From: Acidaminococcaceae bacterium
GTDB lineage: Bacteria; Bacillota; Negativicutes; Acidaminococcales; Acidaminococcaceae
NCBI GenBank assembly: GCA_017554485.1
Contig: JAFZIG010000168.1
Coordinates: 1 to 47,452, forward strand
Direction: 5' to 3'
DNA: 47,452 bases
Part shown: positions 1 through 8,389 of the stretch, one piece after another
How the letters are laid out: each line of letters begins with the position of its first letter
Numbering within the stretch: the stretch's first letter is position 1
Notes under the pieces: model-generated
Database searches by the model: none
Told to the model about the DNA's origin: nothing
What the model saw: the letters and a program-made list of their open reading frames with translations, nothing else
Program-made: the position numbers and the translations under genes

Positions 1-20
1 CTCCGCCCGATACCAAAATT

Positions 21-49
21 ACTGTAACACTTAACGCTATTTTAAGCAA
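21..49 (-). promoter_or_regulatory. Possible promoter for an off-window leftward gene
   Basis: On the minus strand a TTGCTT box (49-44) and a TACAGT box (26-21) are separated by 17 bases. It would fire leftward out of the window, downstream of waaA. Both boxes match sigma-A consensus only partly, so this is tentative. The rest of 1-194 has no gene, only the inverted repeat at 85-122. Confidence 0.3.
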
Positions 50-84
50 GATTAAAAGTTAACGCCTCGCTGTTTGCAAGTGTA

Positions 85-122
85 ATTTCCACTTTACTTT
101 TGATGCTTTTTAGAGTGGAAAT
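85..122. repeat. 9-bp inverted repeat ATTTCCACT / AGTGGAAAT
   Basis: Perfect 9-base arms at 85-93 and 114-122, 20 bases apart, sit between the end of waaA and the tentative leftward promoter. No T-run follows on either strand, so it is not a typical intrinsic terminator. It could be an operator or an RNA stem; the sequence does not decide. Confidence 0.4.
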
Positions 123-194
123 AAACTTTTCACTTCAGCTTAAATTTGAAACAAAACACAACGGCAGGTAAGGCATAAGCAAAATGTATTCGCT

Positions 195-1502
195 TTATAT
201 TTCCCTGCCAAGAAGATCTGTCAGATAATGTATAGTTCTTTGGGCAGCGCCGCGATTCTCCCGGATGATCTGAATGGAAGCGTCCCCCATTTTTTTACGC
301 AGGACATCGTCCCCGGCAATTTCCAAAAAAGCTTCTGTGAGACCGTCTGCATCGGATACCCTGCGGCAAGCGCCCGCTCTGCTTAACAGGGAATAGGAAT
401 CTTTAAAATCTTCCATGCTGGGTCCCACCAGAATGGGTTTGGCATGAGCTGCTGGCTCCAGTACATTGTGACCGCCGTAGTGCACAAGGCTGCCGCCAAC
501 GAACACAATATCCCCTACAGCATAGATGCGGCCCAGTTCACCAATGGTATCCAGCAGAAGGACTGGAAACTCAGGCCGTCGCCCTTCTATCTCCTTCAAC
601 TTGGAACGGCAGGCCATCGCATAGCCAAATTTGGCATTCACCTTTTTAATCTCTTCAATCCGATTCAGCTTACGGGGAGCAATAATCAGGCGGGCATGGG
701 GATATTTTTTGCGCAGGGCGGTAAAGGAAACCAGTACGGCTTCCTCTTCCGAACGATGGGTAGAACCTGCCACAATGATGGGAAAGGCATCTTCCCCCAG
801 CCCCAGTTCGGTTTTATAGGCTGCCAGATCTTCCGCGGTAACCTCTGCATAGGTCTGATCAAATTTCGTGTTACCGGTAACAACGATTTTCCCGGGATCC
901 GCACCCAGTTGGGCAATATATTTGGCGTCTATGCTGGACTGCATACAGAAGAGGTTTACGGTATCCAGCATATCACGCAAAAAACCGGACAGATACCGGT
1001 AACTTTTAGCGGATTTCTCCGAGATACGGCCATTCATCATCATCGCGGGGATATTCTGCTCCCGGATGGCTCGCAGAAAGTTGGGCCATAATTCCGTTTC
1101 CACCATAATAAAGATGCCCGGACGGATGCGACGCACCATGGTTGACGCCACCAACGGCAGATCCATGGGATAATTGATAATGGCGTCTGCTTCCGGCATA
1201 ATCTGCCTGGCCATATCATAACCGCCTACAGTAACGGCGGAAACCAGCACTTTTTTCTCCGGCATAATGTTTTTGATTTCTTTTACCAGAGGACTGAGGG
1301 CAACCATTTCACCAACCGAAGCGCCGTGAAGCCAGATACAGCCAGTGCCTGCCACAGGCTCGATTTCTTCCCTGTGAACCAGCCCCATAGCTTGACGGAA
1401 GCGATGTCCAAACCCTTTTTCCACAACCAGCCGGTACAGGAAGTAGGGAAGCACCAGCAGAATAAATAAAAACGTAACTAAAATATTGTAAAAGATATAC
1501 AT
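195..1502 (-). CDS. waaA: 3-deoxy-D-manno-octulosonic acid (Kdo) transferase
   Basis: This 435-residue GT30-family enzyme transfers Kdo from CMP-Kdo to the lipid A precursor at the inner membrane, the first step of LPS core assembly. An N-terminal hydrophobic segment (about residues 4-25) anchors it. The WLHGASVGEM motif (57-66) and the C-terminal GHNVLEPAAHAKP nucleotide-sugar motif are typical, and the length is normal for WaaA/KdtA. The ATG at 1502 is the first usable start, but no strong Shine-Dalgarno sits at normal spacing. The gene is preceded by its own promoter and a roughly 180-base leader, so it is probably transcribed separately from aroQ. It supports a diderm organism, together with hldE and the LptD-like gene in this window. 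Confidence 0.95.
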   Translation of the reverse strand: MYIFYNILVTFLFILLVLPYFLYRLVVEKGFGHRFRQAMGLVHREEIEPVAGTGCIWLHGASVGEMVALSPLVKEIKNIMPEKKVLVSAVTVGGYDMARQIMPEADAIINYPMDLPLVASTMVRRIRPGIFIMVETELWPNFLRAIREQNIPAMMMNGRISEKSAKSYRYLSGFLRDMLDTVNLFCMQSSIDAKYIAQLGADPGKIVVTGNTKFDQTYAEVTAEDLAAYKTELGLGEDAFPIIVAGSTHRSEEEAVLVSFTALRKKYPHARLIIAPRKLNRIEEIKKVNAKFGYAMACRSKLKEIEGRRPEFPVLLLDTIGELGRIYAVGDIVFVGGSLVHYGGHNVLEPAAHAKPILVGPSMEDFKDSYSLLSRAGACRRVSDADGLTEAFLEIAGDDVLRKKMGDASIQIIRENRGAAQRTIHYLTDLLGREI

Positions 1503-1594
1503 GAGTTATGATCAGCTCTCTTCCTTGTTACGATATTGTGTCCGACACAGACGGGCGCTCACCCGTGCCTATCTGTTACTTACTCCACATTTTA
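1503..1594 (-). other. Structured 5' leader of waaA
   Basis: Between the small ORF at 1595-1663 and waaA, the minus-strand RNA can fold into a GATA/TATC outer stem enclosing two hairpins: ACGGG(TGAGCG)CCCGT and TGTG(TCGGA)CACA. A purine-rich AAGGAAGAGAG stretch follows, about 13-20 bases before the waaA ATG. I do not recognise a known riboswitch class. The pairings were read by eye without energy calculation. Confidence 0.35.
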
Positions 1595-1663
1595 TCATTG
1601 CGTATTTAACTTAGCAACAGGATAATCAAAAAAGGGCGAACCCCATGCGCACACGCGGCACAT
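1595..1663 (-). CDS. Possible 22-residue leader peptide upstream of waaA
   Basis: A 23-codon ORF (ATG 1663 to TGA 1595) encodes MCRVCAWGSPFFDYPVAKLN followed by Thr-Gln. An AGGGAG Shine-Dalgarno lies 6 bases before the ATG. The predicted transcription start is near 1680, so this would be the first thing translated on the waaA transcript. It holds two Cys and a Trp/Phe/Phe/Tyr cluster. Inside it is a short GGG-TTCG-CCC hairpin followed by six T (1644-1628), like a weak terminator. The same bases can also form a three-way junction (TAGCAA 1680s pairing with TTGCTA near 1612; ATGTGC with GCGCAT). It could be a leader peptide, a small protein or a fortuitous ORF over a structured RNA. Confidence 0.4.
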   Translation of the reverse strand: MCRVCAWGSPFFDYPVAKLNTQ

Positions 1664-1686
1664 AGTTTTCTCCCTTGCTATACGCT

Positions 1687-1715
1687 ATTATACAGAAAAC
1701 AGAATAAAAATTCAA
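1687..1715 (-). promoter_or_regulatory. Promoter of waaA leader
   Basis: A TTGAAT box (1715-1710) is followed after exactly 17 bases by TATAAT (1692-1687), with a TG just before the -10. This is a strong sigma-A promoter. The predicted start near 1680 gives a leader of about 178 bases before waaA. It separates waaA from the aromatic cluster upstream. Confidence 0.75.
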
Positions 1716-1739
1716 GTAAAAAAATAAAAATTATGAACT

Positions 1740-1757
1740 TGCGACTAATGCGACTAA
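1740..1757. repeat. Tandem 9-bp direct repeat TTAGTCGCA x2
   Basis: Two exact, adjacent copies (minus-strand TTAGTCGCA, TTAGTCGCA) lie about 25 bases upstream of the waaA -35 box and just after aroQ. The position would suit an activator site, but two copies of 9 bases can arise by chance. Confidence 0.35.
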
Positions 1758-1781
1758 AATGACACCTTATTCCGAATTGCA

Positions 1782-2210
1782 TTACTTCCCTGCCAAATAT
1801 TCCAAGGCCAGTAAATAACCCTGCAATCCCAAACCGCAGATCTGTCCGGTACAGCCTGCCGTCGTAACGCAATGATGGCGGAATTCTTCCCGCTGATGAA
1901 TATTGCTGATGTGCACTTCCACCGCAGGGATATTCACAGACTTCAGCGCATCTAAAACCGCCACGCTGTAATGGGTATAAGCTCCGGGGTTAATGACTAT
2001 GCCATCCTTTGCCCCGTAACACTGCTGAATCCAATCCACCAGTTGCCCCTCAGAATTACTCTGTTTAATTTCCACTTCAATCTGCAGTTCTTCTGCTTTG
2101 TTGCAAATCATCCTGCAAAGATCTTCATAGGTTGCTGTCCCGTACACACCTGTTTCCCGAATGCCGAGCATATTGATGTTGGGACCGTTCAGCACTAAAA
2201 TTTTCTTCAT
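1782..2210 (-). CDS. aroQ: Type II 3-dehydroquinate dehydratase
   Basis: Converts 3-dehydroquinate to 3-dehydroshikimate, step 3 of the shikimate pathway. At 142 residues it has the normal length for the dodecameric type II enzyme. Family motifs are present: LVLNGPNINMLG at the N-terminus, Arg19 and Tyr23 in the flexible catalytic lid, INPGAYTH (73-80), and His100 in EVHISNIHQRE. An AAGGAAG Shine-Dalgarno lies 7 bases before the ATG. It is the last gene of the aromatic cluster, 23 bases after aroK. No convincing terminator separates it from the waaA promoter. Confidence 0.96.
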   Translation of the reverse strand: MKKILVLNGPNINMLGIRETGVYGTATYEDLCRMICNKAEELQIEVEIKQSNSEGQLVDWIQQCYGAKDGIVINPGAYTHYSVAVLDALKSVNIPAVEVHISNIHQREEFRHHCVTTAGCTGQICGLGLQGYLLALEYLAGK

Positions 2211-2233
2211 ACTTACACTTCCTTCATCATTTA

Positions 2234-2731
2234 TTATTCCGCTGCCCTTGCTGCTTCCGCCAACTGCAGCAGCACTTCTTTCATTTCACCTTTGTTAACC
2301 ACTGTGATATCCGCTGCTTTGCGGTAGAGCGTTTCCCGTTGGGCATATAAATCGTAGATGCGCTGCCGCCCTGCCGCTAACAGCGGTCTTGTATCCGTAT
2401 CCACATCACCGGCGATATCTTCGGGCGAACGGTCTAAAAAGACAATCAGCCCGTTTTCTTTCAGGCAGGTTATGTTTTCTTCCCGCAACACCACGCCGCC
2501 GCCCATGGCCAGCACTTTATTTTCCAGTCTGGCCAGGCGCCTGACGGTTTTCGTTTCCTGCTCCCGGAAATGGTCTTCGCTCACCGCAAACAGTTCCGGG
2601 ATGGTTTTGCCCGCATCCTTTTCAATTTCCGGATCGGCATCGATAAAATCCCTGTTCAGAATTTCCGCCAGATATCGCCCCAGGGTCGTTTTACCGCTGC
2701 CCGGCATCCCGATCAGCACAATATTTTTCAT
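2234..2731 (-). CDS. aroK: Shikimate kinase
   Basis: Phosphorylates shikimate to shikimate-3-phosphate using ATP (step 5). The 165-residue protein has the P-loop GMPGSGKT (8-15), the DAD substrate/Mg site (about 32-34), the GGGVV shikimate-binding motif and the lid sequence DTRPLL. Its ATG overlaps the aroE stop as ATGA, indicating translational coupling. Length is typical for stand-alone AroK/AroL. Confidence 0.96.
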   Translation of the reverse strand: MKNIVLIGMPGSGKTTLGRYLAEILNRDFIDADPEIEKDAGKTIPELFAVSEDHFREQETKTVRRLARLENKVLAMGGGVVLREENITCLKENGLIVFLDRSPEDIAGDVDTDTRPLLAAGRQRIYDLYAQRETLYRKAADITVVNKGEMKEVLLQLAEAARAAE

Positions 2732-3537
2732 AACAGTTTCGCGATCTTTTCCGTCACATCCGCAATCAGCCCGGCGTCCAGCTTGCGCTCCAGCCAGATT
2801 TCATCCGCTGCCACTGCCTGGGCCACCAGCATAAACAGACCGTTGACCGCCGGTTTTCCCTGCTGCCGCGCCAGCTTCATGAACTGTGTCTCTGCAGGAT
2901 TATAGATAATATCTGCTGCCGCGGCAAAGTGTTCCATTACCGCGCTGTCCACGGGTGAAGCATCCACCTTTGGAAACATCCCCACGGGTGTACAGTTGAT
3001 CAGCAGGTCGCCACTCATTGTTTTCAGATCATCATAGTCTTTAACCGTGTAACGCGCCCGGAGATCTGCCGGGGCGTTTTCCATTGCCCGGGAAATCACA
3101 GTGATGCGTTTTGCCTGCATGTCTGTGACGCACTGCAGGATTGCCCGGCTGGCGCCGCCGGTTCCCAGCACGCAGACTTCTTTTCCCTGCGGAACCAGCC
3201 CGTTGTGCTCCAGCAGGCGGGCAAAACCGAAATAATCGGTATTAAAGCCTTCCGCCAGCCCATCTTTAAACAAAACCGTATTTACCGCGCCGATGGCCCC
3301 GGCCTCCGGGGCGATCCGGTCCAGGCTTTCCATCACCGCGACCTTGTGGGGGATCGTTACGTTCAGTCCCCGGTGTGTTCTTTGCAGCTCTTTCACCATT
3401 TCCGCCAGCATATCGCCGGGCACTTCAATCAGTTCATACGTTGCATCTATGCCCAGCTGCCAGAACACTTCCTGATGGATCTGCGGGGACAGGCTGTGCC
3501 CCAGCTTTGCGCCTAACAATCCGAATTTCATGGTCAT
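2728..3537 (-). CDS. aroE: Shikimate dehydrogenase (NADP+)
   Basis: Reduces 3-dehydroshikimate to shikimate (step 4). It is 269 residues, normal for AroE. Visible motifs are the shikimate-binding HSLSP (14-18), the catalytic lysine in NVTIPHK (Lys65), the Rossmann dinucleotide loop GTGGASRAI and the NCTPVGM strand near the C-terminal half. The start MTMKFGLLG has a second in-frame ATG two codons on; either could be used because the upstream Shine-Dalgarno is weak. It lies 81 bases after pheA, with a small hairpin between, and overlaps aroK by ATGA. Confidence 0.96.
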   Translation of the reverse strand: MTMKFGLLGAKLGHSLSPQIHQEVFWQLGIDATYELIEVPGDMLAEMVKELQRTHRGLNVTIPHKVAVMESLDRIAPEAGAIGAVNTVLFKDGLAEGFNTDYFGFARLLEHNGLVPQGKEVCVLGTGGASRAILQCVTDMQAKRITVISRAMENAPADLRARYTVKDYDDLKTMSGDLLINCTPVGMFPKVDASPVDSAVMEHFAAAADIIYNPAETQFMKLARQQGKPAVNGLFMLVAQAVAADEIWLERKLDAGLIADVTEKIAKLL

Positions 3538-3579
3538 GATTTATTACTGCTTTTCTTTTAAGTCAAAATAGTAATTGCT

Positions 3580-3618
3580 TACCTTACAGACAATCCGGAC
3601 TTTCCGGATCTTTACTTA
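3580..3618 (-). other. Intercistronic hairpin between pheA and aroE
   Basis: Just after the pheA stop the minus strand reads ATCCGG-AAAGT-CCGGAT, a perfect 6-bp stem. No U-tract follows, so it is more likely an RNA-stability or processing element than a terminator. Confidence 0.35.
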
Positions 3619-4767
3619 TTATTTCCTGTCAGCCACATAGTTTCCCAGGATCTTGCAGTAGGCGCTGTACTCCGCCACGTCCTGCAGGCCCTGCCGCACA
3701 TTGGGATCCGCTAAATTGCCCGTCAGGTCAATGTGGAAAAAATACTCCCAGGAACGTCCTTCCATGGGACGGGATTCCAGGTTCAGCATGTTCAGGCCGC
3801 CTTTGTAAAAATGCTGCAGCACTTTATACAGGGAGCCCGGTTCATGCTGCGTAGCGATGACCACCGTGATCTTATCAGCGTCCGGCCGGTGCTCCGGCTG
3901 GTCGGCAATGATAATGAACCGGGTATGGTTGGCTACATTGAAATTGATGTTCTCCGCCAGAATATCCAGCCCATATAATTTGGCCGCCTGACGGGACGCC
4001 ACCGCGCCTTTCGCCGGGTCTTTGCTTTCGCTGACCATCTGGGCGCTGCGGGCCGTATTGAAAAACGGGATCAATTCGATTGCGGGATGCTTCTTGAAAA
4101 AATCCCGGCTCTGTTCCAGTCCCTGGGGATGGGAATAGACCTGTTTCAGGCCTTCTATTGTAGCGCCGGGAAGGCCCAGCAGGTTCTGGTCCACTTTGAT
4201 GATTTTTTCCCCGACGATGTGGCAGTCATACTTACGTATCAGGTCATACACTTCCGTGATGCCGCCGGTAGAAGAGTTCTCAATGGGCAGTACACCGTAT
4301 TTGATTTCGTGATTCTTAACGGCCACCACCACATCTTCAAAATGCACAAAATTCATTTCCACCTTGGCTCTGTTTGCGAAGTAGTCTTCCAGAGCCTGAT
4401 GGCTGAAAGAACCCCTGACCCCCTGATAGCCCACGCGAATCGGGTCGGCATTTTGCTCTTTTTCCCGGATATTGGCAGCTAAAATGTCAATCTGCAGGTT
4501 ACGGCTGGTCTCCATAATCTTTTCCATGATCTGTTTCATGTGGGGAGCATAGGCAGGGTTTTTCAGCTGTGCCACTACTTTGGCAATGACCTGGTCTTCC
4601 CGTTCCCGGTCCAGCACCTGCAGATTACGGGCATCCTTGTAAGCCGCTACTTCCTGTACCACATCCATCCGTTTTTCCAGCGTATCTGTCAGGATCGTGT
4701 CCAGCCTGTCAATCTCCTGACGCAGTTTTGTTAAATCCGGTTCCGCCACGTTCTTCCACCCTTTCAT
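3619..4767 (-). CDS. pheA: Bifunctional chorismate mutase / prephenate dehydratase (P-protein)
   Basis: Converts chorismate to prephenate and then to phenylpyruvate, the committed steps to phenylalanine. An AroQ-type mutase domain (about residues 1-90) is followed by a prephenate dehydratase domain (about 105-290) with the NHTRF catalytic motif. A C-terminal ACT domain carries PGSL and ESRP, the features that bind Phe in feedback-controlled enzymes. I chose the ATG at 4767 (382 residues) because it forms an ATGA overlap with the aroC stop; the reading frame is open 9 codons further upstream into aroC. It should be allosterically inhibited by Phe, in addition to control of the cluster by the leader upstream of aroF. 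Confidence 0.95.
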   Translation of the reverse strand: MKGWKNVAEPDLTKLRQEIDRLDTILTDTLEKRMDVVQEVAAYKDARNLQVLDREREDQVIAKVVAQLKNPAYAPHMKQIMEKIMETSRNLQIDILAANIREKEQNADPIRVGYQGVRGSFSHQALEDYFANRAKVEMNFVHFEDVVVAVKNHEIKYGVLPIENSSTGGITEVYDLIRKYDCHIVGEKIIKVDQNLLGLPGATIEGLKQVYSHPQGLEQSRDFFKKHPAIELIPFFNTARSAQMVSESKDPAKGAVASRQAAKLYGLDILAENINFNVANHTRFIIIADQPEHRPDADKITVVIATQHEPGSLYKVLQHFYKGGLNMLNLESRPMEGRSWEYFFHIDLTGNLADPNVRQGLQDVAEYSAYCKILGNYVADRK

Positions 4768-5840
4768 TCCGACAACATATCCAGCAAGACCCACGCTGTA
4801 ACCGCTTCAATTACCGGAACAGCCCGTGGGACGATGCAGGGGTCGTGCCTGCCTTTTATTTCCAAAATCGTGTTTTTACCTTCCGTCACATTTACCGTCT
4901 GCTGCGGCCTGCCGATAGACGGCGTGGGCTTGATTGCCACCCGGAACAGGACAGGCATCCCATTCGTGATGCCGCCGGTAATTCCACCGTTGTTGTTGCG
5001 TGCGGTCTTTACCTTATCTCCGTCAAACATCATAGGGTCGTTGGCTTCGCTGCCTTTCAGCGCGGCCACGGCAAAACCCGCGCCGAATTCTATGCCTTTC
5101 ACCGCAGGAACGGAAAACAGCGCATGGCTCAGACGGCTTTCCAGAGAATCAAAAAACGGATCACCGATTCCCGGCGGCATGCCGGTTGCCATCACTTCAA
5201 TAATGCCGCCGACGCTGTCCTGCTGTTCTTTGGCAGAAAGTATTTCCGCTTCCATCAGCGGCGCTTTGCCTGCATCCAGCACAGGCAGGGTATGTTTTCG
5301 CAATTCCTGCAGGCATTCCGCCGTTTCACCCAGGGGATTGAACAGGCCATCCGTTATCTGCCCGATACGGGCAACATGCGCGCCTACCGTAATCCCCTTT
5401 TGCGCGAGAACGCTTTTGGCCACGGCGCCGGTAAATACCAGAGGCGCTGTAAGCCTTCCGGAAAAATGCCCGCCACCCCGGTAATCGTTAAAACCTTTAT
5501 ACCGGATCTTACCGGCATAATCCGCATGGCCGGGACGCATCACATCCTTCAGCAGGCTGTAATCCTTCGAATGCTGGTCGCTGTTAGGTATCAGCACACA
5601 CAGGGGTGTTCCCGTCGCCTTGCCTTCAAACACACCGCTTTCAATAATGTAAGCGTCTTTTTCCTGACGCCGGGTGCTCATCCGGTTCTGCCCCGGTGCG
5701 CGCCGCGCCATTTCTTCTTTTATAAATTCTTCGTCGATCGGCGTTCCCGGCGGCAGTCCGTCCAGCACAAGGCCAATCCCTTTCCCATGGGACTCGCCGA
5801 ATATCGTCATACGTAAATTCCGTCCAAAGGTTGCGCCCAT
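4764..5840 (-). CDS. aroC: Chorismate synthase
   Basis: Converts EPSP to chorismate with reduced FMN as cofactor, the final shared step. The N-terminal GESHGKGIG and the RRAPGQNRMSTRRQEKD motif are hallmark sequences. The ATG at 5840 (358 residues) is preferred over an in-frame GTG three codons upstream, because AGGTGAGG sits at proper distance from the ATG and overlaps the GTG. The stop overlaps the pheA ATG. About 90 bases separate it from aroA. Confidence 0.95.
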   Translation of the reverse strand: MGATFGRNLRMTIFGESHGKGIGLVLDGLPPGTPIDEEFIKEEMARRAPGQNRMSTRRQEKDAYIIESGVFEGKATGTPLCVLIPNSDQHSKDYSLLKDVMRPGHADYAGKIRYKGFNDYRGGGHFSGRLTAPLVFTGAVAKSVLAQKGITVGAHVARIGQITDGLFNPLGETAECLQELRKHTLPVLDAGKAPLMEAEILSAKEQQDSVGGIIEVMATGMPPGIGDPFFDSLESRLSHALFSVPAVKGIEFGAGFAVAALKGSEANDPMMFDGDKVKTARNNNGGITGGITNGMPVLFRVAIKPTPSIGRPQQTVNVTEGKNTILEIKGRHDPCIVPRAVPVIEAVTAWVLLDMLSE

Positions 5841-5931
5841 CTGCCTCACCTCATATTACCAGTTAAATCATTTAATTCTGTTAATAGTATCTCATGCATT
5901 TGACAACATTTCAACAGAATTATTATATAAA

Positions 5932-7242
5932 TCAATTGCCAGCTTCCGCTTTGCCGCCAACCGATGCATAATCGTTCCAAAATTCCGGATAGGATTTACT
6001 GACGCTTTCGCCGCCGGTCAGGGTAACAGGCTCTTTACAGGCCAGCGCGGCGACGGCCATGCTCATGGCGATCCGGTGATCATTCCAGGCATCCACGGCT
6101 GCGCCGCCGGTCAGGCCCTCCGGTTTTCCTTTGATGATTAGTCCCTCCGGTTCTTCCGTAATGTCTGCCCCCAGCTTTATCAGTTCAGAATGCATGGCGG
6201 CCAGACGGTCGCATTCTTTGATCCGCAGGCGCCCCGCGTTGACGATATGGGTCGTTCCCTCCGCCAATGCCGCCGCTGCCGATAAGACCGGCACCAGGTC
6301 CGGACAGTCCGCCGCGTCGATTTCACAGCCATGCAGACGGGACGGCATAACAGTACAAGTATCATCCTGCATTGTTATATCCGCACCCATAGCACGTAAT
6401 ATTTTCAGAATTGCTATGTCCCCCTGCAGGGAAGCTTCGCTCAAACCGCAGCAGCTTAAGCCCTCCCGGCTGCCAATAGCGCCTGCTACCAGCCAAAATG
6501 CCGCCTGGGACCAGTCTCCTTCCACCTGCACCCGCTCTGACGGAGCACAATATGTCTGTCTTCCGGGTATTTCATAATGTAGCGGATCCGTACGCTTTAT
6601 GTCAATTCCAAACATGCGCAGACTTTCCAGTGTCAGCTCAATATAGCTGGCGGATTCCAGCGGCGGCAGTATTTCCAGCGTGGAATCTCCTTCCAGTAAC
6701 GGCAAAGCAAACAGCAAGCCGGAAATAAACTGGGAACTGACATCCCCCGGCAGCACATAATCATCCGGCTTCAATCTGCCGGCCACCGTCAGCGGGAGCT
6801 GCCCGTTTGCGGCGGTGCGGTAGCGCAGCTCCTGCCTGGTAAAAATATCATAATACGGCTGCAGCGGCCGCGAAACCAGCTTCCCGTGCCCTGCAAAGGT
6901 AAACGGCACGTTGCACAGGGCTCCCAACGGAATAAAAAACCGCAAAGTCGAACCGGATTCCCCGCAGTCTGCCGTAACAGGATCTGACGGAAATCTGTGA
7001 TTCCAGCTATACCGGAACGCAGTCCGTCCCCTATGCAGGGAAGGTACCGGCTTTACGTCAACGCCCAGTCCTGCCAGGCAGCGGTTCGTCGCTTCAATAT
7101 CCCTGGAAATCGCAATGTTATCTACTATACAGTTATTGCCGGCAAGGCCCGCACAGATACACATGCGGTGCCCCATGCTTTTGGAAGAAGGAACCAGCAC
7201 ATCCCCCTCCACGAAAGCCGGTGTAATCTGATATGTTGTCAT
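5932..7242 (-). CDS. aroA: 3-phosphoshikimate 1-carboxyvinyltransferase (EPSP synthase)
   Basis: Condenses phosphoenolpyruvate with shikimate-3-phosphate (step 6). From the ATG at 7242 the protein is 436 residues, the family's usual size; two upstream in-frame starts (7251, 7299) would leave the AGGGG Shine-Dalgarno misplaced. Visible motifs are VPSSKSMGHR at the N-terminus, CGESGSTLRF in the PEP-binding loop, LRIKECDRL and the C-terminal DHRIAMS. In the PEP loop the position aligned with E. coli Pro101 is Phe and that of Thr97 is Ser, a variant seen in other Firmicutes. It lies 16 bases after aroB. Confidence 0.95.
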   Translation of the reverse strand: MTTYQITPAFVEGDVLVPSSKSMGHRMCICAGLAGNNCIVDNIAISRDIEATNRCLAGLGVDVKPVPSLHRGRTAFRYSWNHRFPSDPVTADCGESGSTLRFFIPLGALCNVPFTFAGHGKLVSRPLQPYYDIFTRQELRYRTAANGQLPLTVAGRLKPDDYVLPGDVSSQFISGLLFALPLLEGDSTLEILPPLESASYIELTLESLRMFGIDIKRTDPLHYEIPGRQTYCAPSERVQVEGDWSQAAFWLVAGAIGSREGLSCCGLSEASLQGDIAILKILRAMGADITMQDDTCTVMPSRLHGCEIDAADCPDLVPVLSAAAALAEGTTHIVNAGRLRIKECDRLAAMHSELIKLGADITEEPEGLIIKGKPEGLTGGAAVDAWNDHRIAMSMAVAALACKEPVTLTGGESVSKSYPEFWNDYASVGGKAEAGN

Positions 7243-7258
7243 TACAGTCATTCCCCTT

Positions 7259-8329
7259 TTATTTCCCCGGCAAAAAATCCGGCAAATTGCTAAAGGCAAC
7301 TTTTTGCAAAAAGCTGTCTCCGATTTTTTTCAGCAGGATTAACGTCAGGCTGGAGCCTCTCTTTTTTTTGTCCAGCGCAATAGCCCGCAGGAAGTCATCC
7401 TGCCGCATCTTTACATTGACAGGCAGCTGAAACTTTTGCAGCAGCGCGGCAATCCTGTCGGCTGTACCGTATTCTGTCAACCCCAGCTTCTCAGACTGCC
7501 GCGTCAACAGTACCATACCGATACTCACGCCTTCCCCGTGGCTGTATCGATCAAAATGGAACGTCTTTTCTACGGCATGGCCCAACGTGTGGCCAAAGTT
7601 TAACAGCATCCGTTCCCCGTTATCAAATTCGTCCTGTTCTACGATACGGGCTTTGATATTGCAGCAGGTTTCAATGATTTCGTCTGCGCGGTTCAGCAGT
7701 TCGGCATCGTTTTGAATATTCTCAAGTGTTACAAACAAATCCCTGTCCCGGATACAGCCGTATTTGATCACTTCCGCCAGTCCGTCATGCAGATAACGCA
7801 CCGGCAGCGTCTTTAACAGATCTGGATCTATATATACAGCTTTAGGCTGGTAAAAAGCGCCTACCAGGTTTTTCCCGCTGGGCAGGTCAACAGCAACTTT
7901 ACCGCCCACGCTGCTGTCTACCGTGGCCAGCAGTGAAGAGGGAATCTGGATGAATGCCACGCCCCGTAAAAATGTAGCCGCCGCCAGGCCCCCCATATCC
8001 CCGGTCACGCCGCCCCCCAACGCGATGACCGCGTCACTGCGGGTCAGGCCGGCTTCTGCCAGCCCGTCATACAGGGTTCCCAGCGTTTGCAGGTTTTTGC
8101 TTTCTTCCCCGGCCTTAAACGTCAGCACCGTTACCGCAATGCCTTCTTTTTCCAGGGACTTCTTCAGAACGGAAGCATACAACGGTCCTACATTACTGTC
8201 AGTGATAACAGCTGCTTTTTCCGCCTTGGGCAGAAGCGTTTTGATTTTTCTCCCGAGACGGGGCAGCAGTCCCCGTTCAATTTCAATTTCGTAACTTTTG
8301 AGTCCTAAATCCACATGAACGTTCCGCAT
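7259..8329 (-). CDS. aroB: 3-dehydroquinate synthase
   Basis: Cyclises DAHP to 3-dehydroquinate using NAD+ and a divalent metal (step 2). The 356-residue protein shows GGGVTGDMGG, the phosphate-binding/catalytic VDSSVGGKVAVD stretch, HDGLAEVIKYG and the metal-ligand motifs NFGHTLGHA and SHGEGVSIGM. A GAGG Shine-Dalgarno lies 7 bases before the ATG. It starts 60 bases after tyrA. The length and motifs match a normal AroB; nothing looks truncated. Confidence 0.96.
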   Translation of the reverse strand: MRNVHVDLGLKSYEIEIERGLLPRLGRKIKTLLPKAEKAAVITDSNVGPLYASVLKKSLEKEGIAVTVLTFKAGEESKNLQTLGTLYDGLAEAGLTRSDAVIALGGGVTGDMGGLAAATFLRGVAFIQIPSSLLATVDSSVGGKVAVDLPSGKNLVGAFYQPKAVYIDPDLLKTLPVRYLHDGLAEVIKYGCIRDRDLFVTLENIQNDAELLNRADEIIETCCNIKARIVEQDEFDNGERMLLNFGHTLGHAVEKTFHFDRYSHGEGVSIGMVLLTRQSEKLGLTEYGTADRIAALLQKFQLPVNVKMRQDDFLRAIALDKKKRGSSLTLILLKKIGDSFLQKVAFSNLPDFLPGK

Positions 8330-8389
8330 GGTTATTCCTCAACTCAATCCTGCATATCATTTCCCTGAGAATTCTCAAACATCTTACGG

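Noticed and set aside
444..1091. Plus-strand 215-codon open frame
   Set aside because: Antisense to waaA, which has clear family motifs.
4728..5816. Plus-strand 362-codon open frame
   Set aside because: It lies antisense to aroC, has no recognisable domains and a composition typical of a shadow frame.
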